From assembly GCF_022402485.1 (NCBI RefSeq), contig NZ_JAKRSA010000018.1:145477-209476 (forward strand): 64,000 nt of DNA, read 5' to 3'. This stretch comes from Phenylobacterium sp. Its GTDB lineage: Bacteria > Pseudomonadota > Alphaproteobacteria > Caulobacterales > Caulobacteraceae. Under the pieces are notes generated by a model that searched no databases, was not told the origin of the DNA, and was given only the letters and a program-made list of their open reading frames with translations. Each line of letters begins with the position of its first letter. The first letter of the stretch is position 1. Of this stretch, positions 35,740 through 43,694 are shown piece by piece. The translations under genes and the position numbers were made by a program.

Positions 35740-37638
35740 TCAGTCCCGGAGCTTGCGGGGCTTGCCGCCCTTGGGACCCTTGGGGGCTGCGGGGTCCCAG
35801 GGCTTCTTTGGACCCTTGGGGCCGGAGAAGCCGGCCCCTGGGGGGCCAGACCGCGGGCCCTTGAACGGCGGCCCCTCGGTGCGGGGACGATCCCGGGGCG
35901 GACCGCGGTCGGGCCGGGCATCGCCTGAGCCTTCCGGGCGAGGCCCAAAGTCGCGGCGCGGCGGGCGCGTGTCGCCGCCTTCAGGACGCCCTCGGGGCGG
36001 GCCGGGCCTGCGGGGCGGGGCTGCCCCAGGTGGTTCGCTGGCCTCGACCGGGATTTCCATGTTCGGACCGGCAGCCTTGATCGCCTCGCGGAAACGACCC
36101 TCGGCCTCCTTGGAGATCTCGAACTTGGTTTCCCGGTCAAAGATGCGGATCTGGCCGATGTCCTTCTTGGTCACGTGACCCAGGCGGCAGATCATCGGCA
36201 GGATCCACTTGGGATCGGCGTTCTTGCTGCGCCCGATGGGCATGCGGAACCAGATCCCGTCGCTGATCGCCTCGGGCCGCGGCCCCCGTTCAGGCCGGGC
36301 GGGCCTTGGCTCTGACGGCGAGCGGTCACGGACATCATCGAACAGCTCTTCCGGCGCGGGCATCCGGGCCCGGTGCAGGCGCACCAAGGCCGCAGCCACC
36401 GCCTCTGGACCCCGCTCAGACAGAATTTTCTGGGCCAGGGTCAGGTCTTCCCCGGTCAGGGGCTCGTTGAGCATCGGATCCGCCAGCAGACGTTCCTGAT
36501 CGCGCAGGCGGATTTCCTCCCCCGATGGGGGGCCGACCCACTCGGCCTCGACCCCGGCCGAGGCCAGCAGCTGCTCGGCCTTGCGACGGCGGGTATAGGG
36601 CACCACCAGCACCGAGACGCCCTTGCGCCCGGCCCGGCCGGTTCGGCCGCTGCGGTGCAGGAGGCCGGCCTTGTTCACCGGCAGTTCGGCATGGATGACG
36701 AGGCCGAGGTCGGGCAGGTCCAGGCCCCGGGCGGCGACGTCGGTGGCCACACAGGCCCGGGCGTGGCCATCACGCAGGGCCTGCAGGGCGTCGGCCCGTT
36801 CCTTCTGGCTGAGTTCGCCCGACAGTTGCACGGCGGAGAAGCCCCGCTCACGCAGGGCGCCATAAAGGTGCCGCACCGCCTCGCGGGTGGCGCAGAAGAT
36901 CAGGGCGCCGGGGGACTCGTAGTAGCGCAGCAGGTTGACGACGGCCTTCTCGACCTCGTTGGGGGCGACGCGGACCGCGCGATAGGCGATGTCCCCATGG
37001 GCCTCATCCCGCCGGGTGGTGTCGATCCGCGTGGCGTCCCGTTGATAGCGGCGGGCCAGGGTGACGATGTCCTTGGCGATGGTGGCCGAGAACAGCAGGG
37101 TCTGGCGCTCCACGGGGGTGGAATCCAGGATTTCCTCCAGGTCCTCCCGGAAGCCCAGGTCGAGCATTTCGTCGGCCTCATCCAGGACCGCGACCTTCAA
37201 GGACGAAAGGTCCAGATTGCCCCGTTCCAGGTGGTCCCGAAGACGGCCGGGCGTGCCCACCACGATGTGGCAGCCGGCGGCCAGGGCCCGCTGCTCGCGC
37301 CGGGCGTCCATGCCGCCGACACAGGTGACGACCCGGGCCTTGGCGTGGGCGTAGAGCCATTCCAGTTCCCGGCTGACCTGCAGGGCCAGTTCACGGGTCG
37401 GTGCGATGACCAGGGCGAGGGGGGCAGCGGCATATGCGAAGGTTTCGGCTTCACCCAGCAGGGTGCTGGCGGCGGCCAGGCCAAAGGCCACCGTCTTGCC
37501 AGAGCCGGTCTGGGCGGAGACCAGCAGGTCTTTGCCGTCGGGCGCGCCGAGAACGGCGGCCTGAACAGGAGTCGGGGTCGCATAGCCTTGCGCCTCGAGC
37601 GCCCGACTCAGGGCCGGGTGCGTGGCGGGAAATGACAT
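35740..37638 (-). CDS. DEAD-box RNA helicase with DbpA-like domain and Pro/Gly/Arg-rich tail
   Basis: This 632 aa ATP-dependent RNA helicase shows motif I AQTGSGKT (42-49), then LDEADEM, LFSATI and HRSGRTGRAGRKG in order. After the two RecA domains, a DbpA/CsdA-type RNA-binding domain is visible (GIWFRMPIGRSKNADPKWI, about residues 455-475). About 100 residues of Pro/Arg/Gly-rich disordered tail close the protein, ending in KGGKPRKLRD. Such proteins remodel structured RNA in ribosome assembly and mRNA decay, often under cold. It is convergent with the acyl-CoA ligase gene. A tRNA-Thr gene lies upstream. Confidence 0.93.
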   Translation of the reverse strand: MSFPATHPALSRALEAQGYATPTPVQAAVLGAPDGKDLLVSAQTGSGKTVAFGLAAASTLLGEAETFAYAAAPLALVIAPTRELALQVSRELEWLYAHAKARVVTCVGGMDARREQRALAAGCHIVVGTPGRLRDHLERGNLDLSSLKVAVLDEADEMLDLGFREDLEEILDSTPVERQTLLFSATIAKDIVTLARRYQRDATRIDTTRRDEAHGDIAYRAVRVAPNEVEKAVVNLLRYYESPGALIFCATREAVRHLYGALRERGFSAVQLSGELSQKERADALQALRDGHARACVATDVAARGLDLPDLGLVIHAELPVNKAGLLHRSGRTGRAGRKGVSVLVVPYTRRRKAEQLLASAGVEAEWVGPPSGEEIRLRDQERLLADPMLNEPLTGEDLTLAQKILSERGPEAVAAALVRLHRARMPAPEELFDDVRDRSPSEPRPARPERGPRPEAISDGIWFRMPIGRSKNADPKWILPMICRLGHVTKKDIGQIRIFDRETKFEISKEAEGRFREAIKAAGPNMEIPVEASEPPGAAPPRRPGPPRGRPEGGDTRPPRRDFGPRPEGSGDARPDRGPPRDRPRTEGPPFKGPRSGPPGAGFSGPKGPKKPWDPAAPKGPKGGKPRKLRD

Positions 37639-37717
37639 CGGAATCCTCTTTCCGGTGGTGAGCCTGCGCCGGGCGGCGCGGGCGTCCTCTGTCTGATATC
37701 GCCTGGGGACGAAGAAA

Positions 37718-37793
37718 TGGTGCCGGTTGCAGGACTCGAACCCGCGACCTTCGGTTTACAAAACCGCTGCTCTACCAGCTGAGCTAAACCGGC
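37718..37793 (-). tRNA. tRNA-Thr (anticodon TGT)
   Basis: The reverse complement folds as a standard 76 nt tRNA with an encoded CCA. The acceptor stem pairs GCCGGTT with AACCGGC, the D arm is GCTC-AGCTGGTA-GAGC, the anticodon loop is TTTGTAA, and the T arm contains GGTTCGAGTCC. The 7 nt loop places TGT at positions 34-36, decoding ACA and wobble partners. Confidence 0.97.
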
Positions 37794-37890
37794 GAACCTA
37801 GCAATATCAAAGAGATCGCCGAGCGACCCCGCCCGTAGGCGTCCCCATTCAGATGGGCGACGCTACGAAAGACCAGACCACAAGACGTTT

Positions 37891-37919
37891 GTGCGGCGAC
37901 CGATGCCACGTCGCCGCAC
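37891..37919. repeat. 10 bp perfect stem-loop in the tRNA-Thr/thiolase intergenic region
   Basis: GTGCGGCGAC (37891-37900) and GTCGCCGCAC (37910-37919) pair perfectly around a 9 nt loop. There is no T-run on either side. The 284 bp between tRNA-Thr and the thiolase start holds this hairpin and the thiolase promoter, and no credible ORF. Confidence 0.5.
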
Positions 37920-38004
37920 CGGCGCCAAGGCCGAAACCCCAGCAAAGCTGCGTGGTTTGGTGCGGCCAATGACCCCGCCCGCCCTTGCGCTCAGCGGCAA
38001 GCGC

Positions 38005-38032
38005 TTGGCGCTGGGGCCGTTACTTGTATAAT
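38005..38032 (+). promoter_or_regulatory. Sigma-70 type promoter of the thiolase gene
   Basis: TTGGCG (38005-38010) is followed after 16 bp by a perfect TATAAT (38027-38032). The predicted start near 38039 leaves a leader of about 39 nt with GGAGGA before the ATG at 38078. A small inverted repeat, AGCGC-TTG-GCGCT, covers the -35 box and could be an operator. Confidence 0.65.
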
Positions 38033-38077
38033 CAGACGGACAATTCAGAAGCGCCGCAAAGGCTGGAGGACGCGACC

Positions 38078-39298
38078 ATGGTCTATATTTTGGGCGGCTG
38101 GCAGAGCGACTTTGCGGTCAATTGGGCGCGCCAGGGGGCTGATCTCGCCGACGCCTTCTCCGAGACGGTGGGGGCGGGTCTGGCGGCGGTGGACCTGGAG
38201 CCTAAGGATATTGAGGCGGGCCATGTGGGCAACTTCGTCGGCGATCTGTTTGCCGGACAGGGGCTGCTGGGTGGGTTCTTTGGCCTCGTACACCCCGACT
38301 TTGATGGACTGCCCACCGCCCGGCATGAGGCGGCCTGCGCCTCGGGCAGCGTCGCCATTCTGGCAGCCAGCGCGGAGATCGAAGCCGGACGCTATGATCT
38401 TGCCTGCGTCGTCGGCCTTGAGCAGATGCGCAATGTCTCCGGCCAGCAGGCGGCGCAGAACCTGGGAGCGGCTGCCTGGACCGGCCATGAGTTCCAGGAC
38501 GCCACCTTCCTGTGGCCCAGGGCCTTTTCCGACCTCGCCGACGAATATGAGCGCCGCTATGGCCTCGATCCTGCCCACCTGATGCGGATCGCTGAGATCA
38601 ATTTCAGCAACGCCAAGCGCAATCCCAACGCCCAGACCCGGCAATGGGCCTTTGGTCCAGAGAGCTTCACCCAGAATGACGAGGCCAATCCGGTGGTGGA
38701 GGGCCGCACCCGCAAGCAGGACTGCGGTCAGGTCACCGACGGTGCCGCCGTGGTCTTCCTGGCATCGGAGCGTAAGGCCGCCGAATACGCCGCCCGCCGG
38801 GGCGTCCCCCTGGAGAGCCTGGCGCAGATCAAGGGCTGGGGTCATCGTTCCGCGCCGATCTCCTACGAGGCCAAGGTTCGGGCGAGCGCCGATCAGCCCT
38901 ACGTCTTCCCGCAGGTGCGCCGCGCTATTGAGGACGCCCGCCGGCGCGCTGGCGTGACCGCCCTGGATCAGATCGATGTGGTGGAGACCCACGACTGCTT
39001 CACCATCACCGAATACATGGCGCTGGATCACCTGGGCCTGACCGCGCCGGGCGAAGCCTGGAAGGCGGTGGAGTCCGGCATGATCGAGATCGGCGGCGCC
39101 TTGCCGGTCAATCCCTCCGGTGGGCTGATTGGCCTGGGCCATCCAGTGGGTGCCACCGGGGTCCGTATGGCGCTGGACGCCTGCAAGCAGGTGACGGGGC
39201 AGGCCGGCGACTATCAGGTCGAAGGCGCCCGGACCTGTCAGACCCTCAACATCGGCGGCTCCACCACCACTACGGTCAGCCTTGTGGTGGGGGTTTAG
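38078..39298 (+). CDS. Thiolase-family protein (acetyl-CoA acetyltransferase type)
   Basis: This is a 406 aa thiolase-fold protein. The start follows GGAGGACG; the open frame reaches 37985 but includes the promoter. The acyl-accepting Cys87 lies in EAACASGSVA. The C-terminal part has VVETHDCFTITEYM and GGLIGLGHPVGATG with His355. These residues fit the SCP-x/acetyl-CoA acetyltransferase branch rather than classical PhaA/FadA. It may act in lipid or isoprenoid breakdown. It has a clear promoter of its own and is followed 99 bp later by a DUF1295 gene. Confidence 0.9.
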   Translation: MVYILGGWQSDFAVNWARQGADLADAFSETVGAGLAAVDLEPKDIEAGHVGNFVGDLFAGQGLLGGFFGLVHPDFDGLPTARHEAACASGSVAILAASAEIEAGRYDLACVVGLEQMRNVSGQQAAQNLGAAAWTGHEFQDATFLWPRAFSDLADEYERRYGLDPAHLMRIAEINFSNAKRNPNAQTRQWAFGPESFTQNDEANPVVEGRTRKQDCGQVTDGAAVVFLASERKAAEYAARRGVPLESLAQIKGWGHRSAPISYEAKVRASADQPYVFPQVRRAIEDARRRAGVTALDQIDVVETHDCFTITEYMALDHLGLTAPGEAWKAVESGMIEIGGALPVNPSGGLIGLGHPVGATGVRMALDACKQVTGQAGDYQVEGARTCQTLNIGGSTTTTVSLVVGV

Positions 39299-39397
39299 GC
39301 GCCCAAGGCCGCCTGAGCCCTTGTGACTGAGGCGGGCGTCCCGTAGCTTGCATAGAAAGACTGACCAGAGCCCTGAGCAACGGGGGCAGGGGGAAAC

Positions 39398-40216
39398 ATG
39401 CTTGATATCGTGACGCTGCTGGCTGTGAACGCCGGTGTGATCCTCATTCTCTTCATCCTGGCCTGGGCGGCCTGCTGGGCGATGCGTGATCCGACGCCGG
39501 TAGACAGCCTCTGGGCGCTGGGTATGGGGGTTGTGGCTGTTGCGACCTACTTCCAGACAGGGGGCGATACGGAACGTCGCCTGGTCCTGACCTTGATCTG
39601 CGCCGTTTGGGCCCTGCGCCTGGGGGGCTACCTGCTCTGGCGCTGGCGTGACCACGGCCCCGACCGCAGATATGTGCGGATGATGGAGAAGGCCAAGGCC
39701 GAGCGGGGCTGGAACTATGGCTACGCTTCGTTCCGGATGGTCTTCGCCCTGCAGATGCCGCTGCTCTGGCTGGTCTGCCTGCCCGTCCAGCTGGGCCAGG
39801 TGTCTGATGAACCGGCCAGCCTCGGGGTAATCGGCTATGTGGGGGCCGGGCTCGCCATCTTCGGCATCCTCTTTGAGACTATCGCCGACTGGCAGCTGGT
39901 GCGCTTCAAGAAAGACCCGGCCAATAACGGCCAGGTCCTGGACAAGGGCCTGTGGCGCTATACCCGCCATCCCAACTATTTTGGCGATGCCTGCGTGTGG
40001 TGGGGCCTGTGGCTGGTGGCGGCGGAAACCACGCCGGGTCTGTTCGCCATCGTCGGGCCGATCTACCTCGTCTACACCCTGACCCGCTGGAGCGGCATGC
40101 CCACGGTCGAGGGACGGATGCGCCGGCGCAAGCCTGCCTATGAAGATTATGTGCAGCGCACCTCGCCGTTCATTCCCTGGCCCCCGAAACCTGCGCGCCC
40201 GCTGGAAGAGGCCTGA
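39398..40216 (+). CDS. DUF1295 (steroid 5-alpha-reductase-like) membrane protein
   Basis: The 272 aa protein has about six hydrophobic helices and the DUF1295/ICMT-like C-terminal signature. That signature is GLWRYTRHPNYFGDACVWWG in the middle and GMPTVEGRMRRRKPAYEDYV near the end, which would bind NADPH or SAM in relatives. The early WALRLGGYLLWRWRDHG and ERGWNYGYASFR are also family-like. It is 99 bp after the thiolase gene on the same strand, so lipid metabolism is a loose guess. The ATG follows a GGGGGA site. Confidence 0.88.
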   Translation: MLDIVTLLAVNAGVILILFILAWAACWAMRDPTPVDSLWALGMGVVAVATYFQTGGDTERRLVLTLICAVWALRLGGYLLWRWRDHGPDRRYVRMMEKAKAERGWNYGYASFRMVFALQMPLLWLVCLPVQLGQVSDEPASLGVIGYVGAGLAIFGILFETIADWQLVRFKKDPANNGQVLDKGLWRYTRHPNYFGDACVWWGLWLVAAETTPGLFAIVGPIYLVYTLTRWSGMPTVEGRMRRRKPAYEDYVQRTSPFIPWPPKPARPLEEA

Positions 40217-40251
40217 CCCAGCAGGCGGGACCGGTCTGCGCGGGTTGACAT

Positions 40252-40279
40252 GGCCGGACGCGCCCTCAAGGGTCCGGCC
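40252..40279 (+). promoter_or_regulatory. 8 bp perfect inverted repeat before the double-HxlR gene
   Basis: GGCCGGAC (40252-40259) and GTCCGGCC (40272-40279) flank a 12 nt loop, ending 14 bp before the GTG start. A perfect -35 box TTGACA lies just upstream at 40245-40250, but no good -10 follows at 16-18 bp. It could be an autoregulatory operator or a terminator for the DUF1295 gene. Confidence 0.4.
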
Positions 40280-40293
40280 GCCCCCAGAGCCGA

Positions 40294-41250
40294 GTGTCCA
40301 TGCCCCGCCAACGTCTGAGTTCCCCCCTTGGCGTTCCCCCCGAGACCGTCCTGGTCCAGGCCAATTCAGCCACCCGGGCGCTCAACATCCTTGGGGATCG
40401 TTGGAGCCTGATGATCCTTTACCTCGCCTTCCAGCGGGTGCGGCGGTTTGAGGACTTTCAGGGGGGTATCGGGGTGGCCCGCAGCCTGCTCAGCGACCGG
40501 CTGCGTCGGCTGATCGCGGCAGGCGTTCTCAAGAAGGTCCGCTACCAGGAGCGCCCGGTCCGGGAGGCCTATCATCTCACGCCCATGGGCCGTGATCTCT
40601 ACAGCCTGGCCCTGATGATCATCGGCTGGGAGAAGCGCTGGTTCTTCGACCCCACCCATCCGGCCCACCAGATCCGCCATGGCTGCGGCAAGACCTTCAC
40701 ACCTGAATACCGCTGCGGCTGCTGTGGGGAGGTGGTGACCGCCCGGGATGTCTATGTGATCGATGGCCCCGGAGCCGGGGTCGAGCCCAGCCAGCCCCCC
40801 AGGGCGCAGCGCCGCTCCATCGTGCCGACGGACGGGCTCAATCGCGGCAACCCCATGTTGGACCGCGCCTTCCAGGTGCTGGGGGACCGCTGGACCTCCC
40901 ATGTGATCGCCTCAGCCTTCATGGGGCGTCGTCGGTTTGGCGACCTGCAAAGCGCCCTGGGGATCGCGCCCAACATCCTGTCAGACCGGCTCTCGCGGCT
41001 GGTGGAGCTAGGTGTGCTGCGGAAGGCCGCCTACCAGGACAAGCCCCAAAGGTGGGAGTACCGGCTCACCGATCAGGGCCGCGACCTCTATCCGCTGATC
41101 GCCGAGTTGAACCGGTGGGGCGACCGATGGCTGGACGGCGGCAAGGGGCCACCGCTGATCACCTATCACCGGCCCTGCGGCCAACCGCTGATCGCCAAGA
41201 TCACCTGTGATCAGTGCGGCGAGCCAGCTGGCCTCGACAGCATGCTCTAG
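40294..41250 (+). CDS. Tandem HxlR-type winged-helix regulator with two Cys-rich knuckles
   Basis: The 318 aa protein is two complete HxlR domains in one chain. Half one has LNILGDRWSLMILYLAF and SDRLRRLIAAGVLKKVRYQ; half two has FQVLGDRWTSHVIASAF and SDRLSRLVELGVLRKAAYQ. Each half ends in a Cys cluster (HGCG...CGCCGE near 130-147; HRPCG...CDQCGE near 291-308) that looks like a zinc ribbon. HxlR proteins normally have one domain and dimerise; here the dimer is fused. The start is GTG 40294 or ATG 40300. Its stop shares CTAG with the convergent NTF2 gene. The target is unknown. Confidence 0.87.
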   Translation: MSMPRQRLSSPLGVPPETVLVQANSATRALNILGDRWSLMILYLAFQRVRRFEDFQGGIGVARSLLSDRLRRLIAAGVLKKVRYQERPVREAYHLTPMGRDLYSLALMIIGWEKRWFFDPTHPAHQIRHGCGKTFTPEYRCGCCGEVVTARDVYVIDGPGAGVEPSQPPRAQRRSIVPTDGLNRGNPMLDRAFQVLGDRWTSHVIASAFMGRRRFGDLQSALGIAPNILSDRLSRLVELGVLRKAAYQDKPQRWEYRLTDQGRDLYPLIAELNRWGDRWLDGGKGPPLITYHRPCGQPLIAKITCDQCGEPAGLDSML

Positions 41251-41654
41251 GCCGCGCCCTCAGTCTTGCGGCGGGCCTGGGCGGCCAGGGGCGCACCGGC
41301 GGCCGGATCGAGGTACTCGTCCAGCCGAATGATGCGGCCGTCCTTGGACTGGACCACTACGCAGGCATGCATGGCGAATGGCTGGCCGTCGGCCAGGACG
41401 CCCTCCAGCACATGCTGCTGAAAGAAGCCGTCAGGCAGGATTTCCCGCCGCAGGATTCGGTACTGCCGCTCTGGCAGCGCGCGGATCAGCCAGGCCAGAA
41501 CCCGCAGGTTCTGGTCTACGGTCTGTTCGATCTCGTCATTGTTGTGCCAGAGCTTGGCGTCGGGGGCATAGATGGCCCGAACCGCCTCGACATCACCGGC
41601 TGCGAGGGCGGCAATGAACCGCTCGGCCAGGTCCTGATGATCCTGTGGGCTCAT
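41247..41654 (-). CDS. NTF2-like/SnoaL-fold protein
   Basis: The 135 aa protein has the cone-shaped NTF2 fold by pattern: an N-terminal helix (LAERFIAALAAGDVEAVRAIYAPDAKLWHN at about 8-37), then strands with RQYRILRREILPDG and a C-terminal GRIIRLDEYLDP. Such proteins are small isomerases, dehydratases or accessory subunits. It overlaps the stop of the carotenoid-oxygenase gene by ATGA, so the two are made together and may act on the same small hydrophobic substrate. Polar residues that could be catalytic (Asp/His/Tyr) are present, but none is diagnostic. Confidence 0.85.
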   Translation of the reverse strand: MSPQDHQDLAERFIAALAAGDVEAVRAIYAPDAKLWHNNDEIEQTVDQNLRVLAWLIRALPERQYRILRREILPDGFFQQHVLEGVLADGQPFAMHACVVVQSKDGRIIRLDEYLDPAAGAPLAAQARRKTEGAA

Positions 41655-43129
41655 GCTGCGGCCACCCCATTGCGCAGGAACTCGCGGTCGGCCCAGACGC
41701 TGTGGGTGCCGCTGCAGATCTTGTGCGGCAGGGCGATCCGCACCACTGGCCCGTCTTCAATCCGCTGCGCGTCAATCAGCACGCACTCTGAACTTCCCCC
41801 GGCCTCATCGATGATGAAGCTGACCAGGTAACCGTCATCCTCGGCGGTAGCCCCGATGCGCGGCACGAAGGGGGCCTCGCTGGCGTACTGGCCTTCGGGC
41901 AGGGTGAAGGACCAGGACTCGCCGGTCTCCAGGTCGTGCTTGACGAACCCCTTGAACAGGAACCAGCCCGGCTTGGTGGTGGTGGAATAGACGTAGCGGT
42001 AGGGCTTGCCGGCATAGCGCTGGTTGAACATCCCGAACTCCAGGATGCGGTCATCCAGGTGATGTTCCTTGGTCTCGCCGGTCTTCATGTTGAAGCGCCA
42101 GCGATGCAGCTTGGGCTTGAAGCTGTGCTCGTCCAGATAGGCCATCATGTGCGCCAGACCCCTGGGCACGTCGGGCAGGGGGGCTGGGCAGGGGTCTTCC
42201 TGGAAGTAGCCGTCCATGACGATCTCGTCCCCGTCCTCATAGGCGTTCAGCCAGTGCAGGACATAGGTCGGTGCGGCCTCAAACCAGCGGATGTCAGCCT
42301 CGTTGCCATAACGGGGGATGACAGCGAAACGCGAGGGCAGGCCCTCATGCATACGCACCACATGGATATTCTGGGTCAGCAGGTTCTGGTCCCAGAACAC
42401 CGGGAAATCATTGAGGATCGAGTAGTTGGCCGAGAACGCCATATCGTGCGGCAGCCTTGGTCCAGGCAGGGGGACCGGGGTGTAATGCACCCGCTTACCG
42501 TCCTTATCGACCACCCCATAGTGCATGTAGGGGGCCTGTTTGGAGTAGTTGAAGAACAACAGCTCGCCCGTGGCCTCATCGACCTTGGTGTGGGCTGAGA
42601 CCCCGTCGAGGGGCCCCCAGCTGGCAACCCCGCCCTGTTCCAGGGTTTCAGGGTCGAGCCAATAGGCCTCGCCACACTGGTAGAAGGTCGAGACAATCTT
42701 GCCGCCATGAACCACCACGTCCGTGCTGGAGGAGTCCTTGAGGCTCCCGTGGGCCCCAAAGCCTGGGCGCAGGGAAACGCCCGGCCCATCGGCCAGACCG
42801 CCCCACAGGGACTGGCCCGCCTCCTGTTCGGCCTCAAAGCACCGGGTGCGCACAAAGCGGTTGCGATAGTCGGCCTTGCCGTTCTTGAAGCTGATCATGT
42901 GGACCATGCCGTCCCCGTCAAAGGGATGGTAGCGGCCCAGGGGCTGGTGCGCCTGGTTCTCGGTATTGCGCACATAGACCCCGTCAATATCGGTGGGGAT
43001 GGTGCCTTCCAGGACCTGCAGATCCTCGGCGTTGACCTCCTCATGCAGCGGTGTCCAGGCCCCGTTCAGATAGGGATGGTTGCTCGGCTGCAGCGACGTC
43101 GTGACGGGGGCTAGACGCTCCAACTTCAT
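41651..43129 (-). CDS. Carotenoid oxygenase (RPE65/CCO) family dioxygenase
   Basis: This 492 aa non-heme iron enzyme cleaves a conjugated double bond in carotenoids, stilbenes or related phenylpropenes. The four iron His are visible in order: SAHTKVD, LPHDMAF, VLHWLNAYED and SGTHSVWAD. The N-terminus contains DIDGVYVRNTENQA and FDGDGMVHMI, both family signatures. GAGGAG stands 9 nt before the ATG. It heads a two-gene operon with the NTF2-like gene. No carotenoid synthesis genes are near, so a plant- or lignin-derived aromatic substrate is as likely as a carotenoid. Confidence 0.92.
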   Translation of the reverse strand: MKLERLAPVTTSLQPSNHPYLNGAWTPLHEEVNAEDLQVLEGTIPTDIDGVYVRNTENQAHQPLGRYHPFDGDGMVHMISFKNGKADYRNRFVRTRCFEAEQEAGQSLWGGLADGPGVSLRPGFGAHGSLKDSSSTDVVVHGGKIVSTFYQCGEAYWLDPETLEQGGVASWGPLDGVSAHTKVDEATGELLFFNYSKQAPYMHYGVVDKDGKRVHYTPVPLPGPRLPHDMAFSANYSILNDFPVFWDQNLLTQNIHVVRMHEGLPSRFAVIPRYGNEADIRWFEAAPTYVLHWLNAYEDGDEIVMDGYFQEDPCPAPLPDVPRGLAHMMAYLDEHSFKPKLHRWRFNMKTGETKEHHLDDRILEFGMFNQRYAGKPYRYVYSTTTKPGWFLFKGFVKHDLETGESWSFTLPEGQYASEAPFVPRIGATAEDDGYLVSFIIDEAGGSSECVLIDAQRIEDGPVVRIALPHKICSGTHSVWADREFLRNGVAAA

Positions 43130-43458
43130 GACCTGGGCTCCTCTAGATCGATCACCCCTCTTCGAGGGTTCGTCTCCAGCCTAGCAGCAGGGTCTTTTTA
43201 CGCAAGCGACCCTGGGCAGCCCGGGGGTGACCGCGTCTCTCATCATCACCATGAGCAACAGACATGTCGGTTTGGCTTGAACGGGTCAGTGGCTGTGGTC
43301 TCATCGGTCTGCGGTCCGGGCCCCTCTGGCGACCTTAAAGGGTTGCGATGTCGGACTGCAGCGGGTGCGTCCGGCTGCGTGATGGGGTCAATGGTAGCCC
43401 CCAATCTCCAGACCCCAGCGTTGTCGGGCGCACCCTCAAACGTCGAGGAGCCCATGTC
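43130..43458. other. Gene-free divergent spacer (329 bp)
   Basis: The spacer separates the carotenoid-oxygenase operon from the DUF465 gene. It must hold both promoters. I see a weak minus-strand pair (TTGCGT, 16 bp, TAGGCT) but nothing convincing on the plus strand. An ATG frame from 43348 runs into the DUF465 gene, but its first 37 codons do not look like the family and have no ribosome site. Confidence 0.6.
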
Positions 43459-43641
43459 ATGAACTACGTCCGAATGAACCGGCTGCGTAACGAGCACCGT
43501 TGGCTTGATCATGAGATCCGGCGGGAAGAACGCCGTGCCCATCCTGACATCGAACGCATCCGAGAGCTCAAGCGGCGCAAGCTATCGGTGAAGGACCAGC
43601 TGTTCTTCGCCGAGGTCGGACTCTCCACGGTCCGCGCCTGA
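43459..43641 (+). CDS. DUF465 (YdcH-like) small protein
   Basis: This 60 aa basic helical protein matches the DUF465 family: LRNEHRWLDHEIRREERRAH near the start, PDIERIRELKRRKLSVKDQL at the end. A helical hairpin is expected. The ATG at 43459 has GAGGAG about 9 nt upstream; the frame is open further but lacks family similarity. Its function is not established. It stands alone, divergent from the carotenoid-oxygenase operon and followed at once by a strong stem-loop. Confidence 0.87.
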   Translation: MNYVRMNRLRNEHRWLDHEIRREERRAHPDIERIRELKRRKLSVKDQLFFAEVGLSTVRA

Positions 43642-43645
43642 GCCC

Positions 43646-43677
43646 GGCCGACCGGGGCCCGCCAGCCCCGGTCGGCC
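43646..43677. terminator. 13 bp perfect stem-loop between DUF465 and cysD
   Basis: GGCCGACCGGGGC (43646-43658) pairs perfectly with GCCCCGGTCGGCC (43665-43677) around a 6 nt loop. It lies between two convergent genes. No T-run follows in either direction, so termination strength is uncertain. Confidence 0.6.
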
Positions 43678-43694
43678 CCATGGGCCGCCTGGCT

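Noticed and set aside
38045..39970. Minus-strand open frame of about 640 codons opposite the thiolase and DUF1295 genes
   Set aside because: It mirrors well-supported genes in GC-rich DNA, has no family motif and no ribosome site. It is a codon-bias shadow.
43348..43458. N-terminal extension of the DUF465 protein
   Set aside because: The family core begins at the ATG at 43459 with GAGGAG before it, and the extension has no ribosome site.
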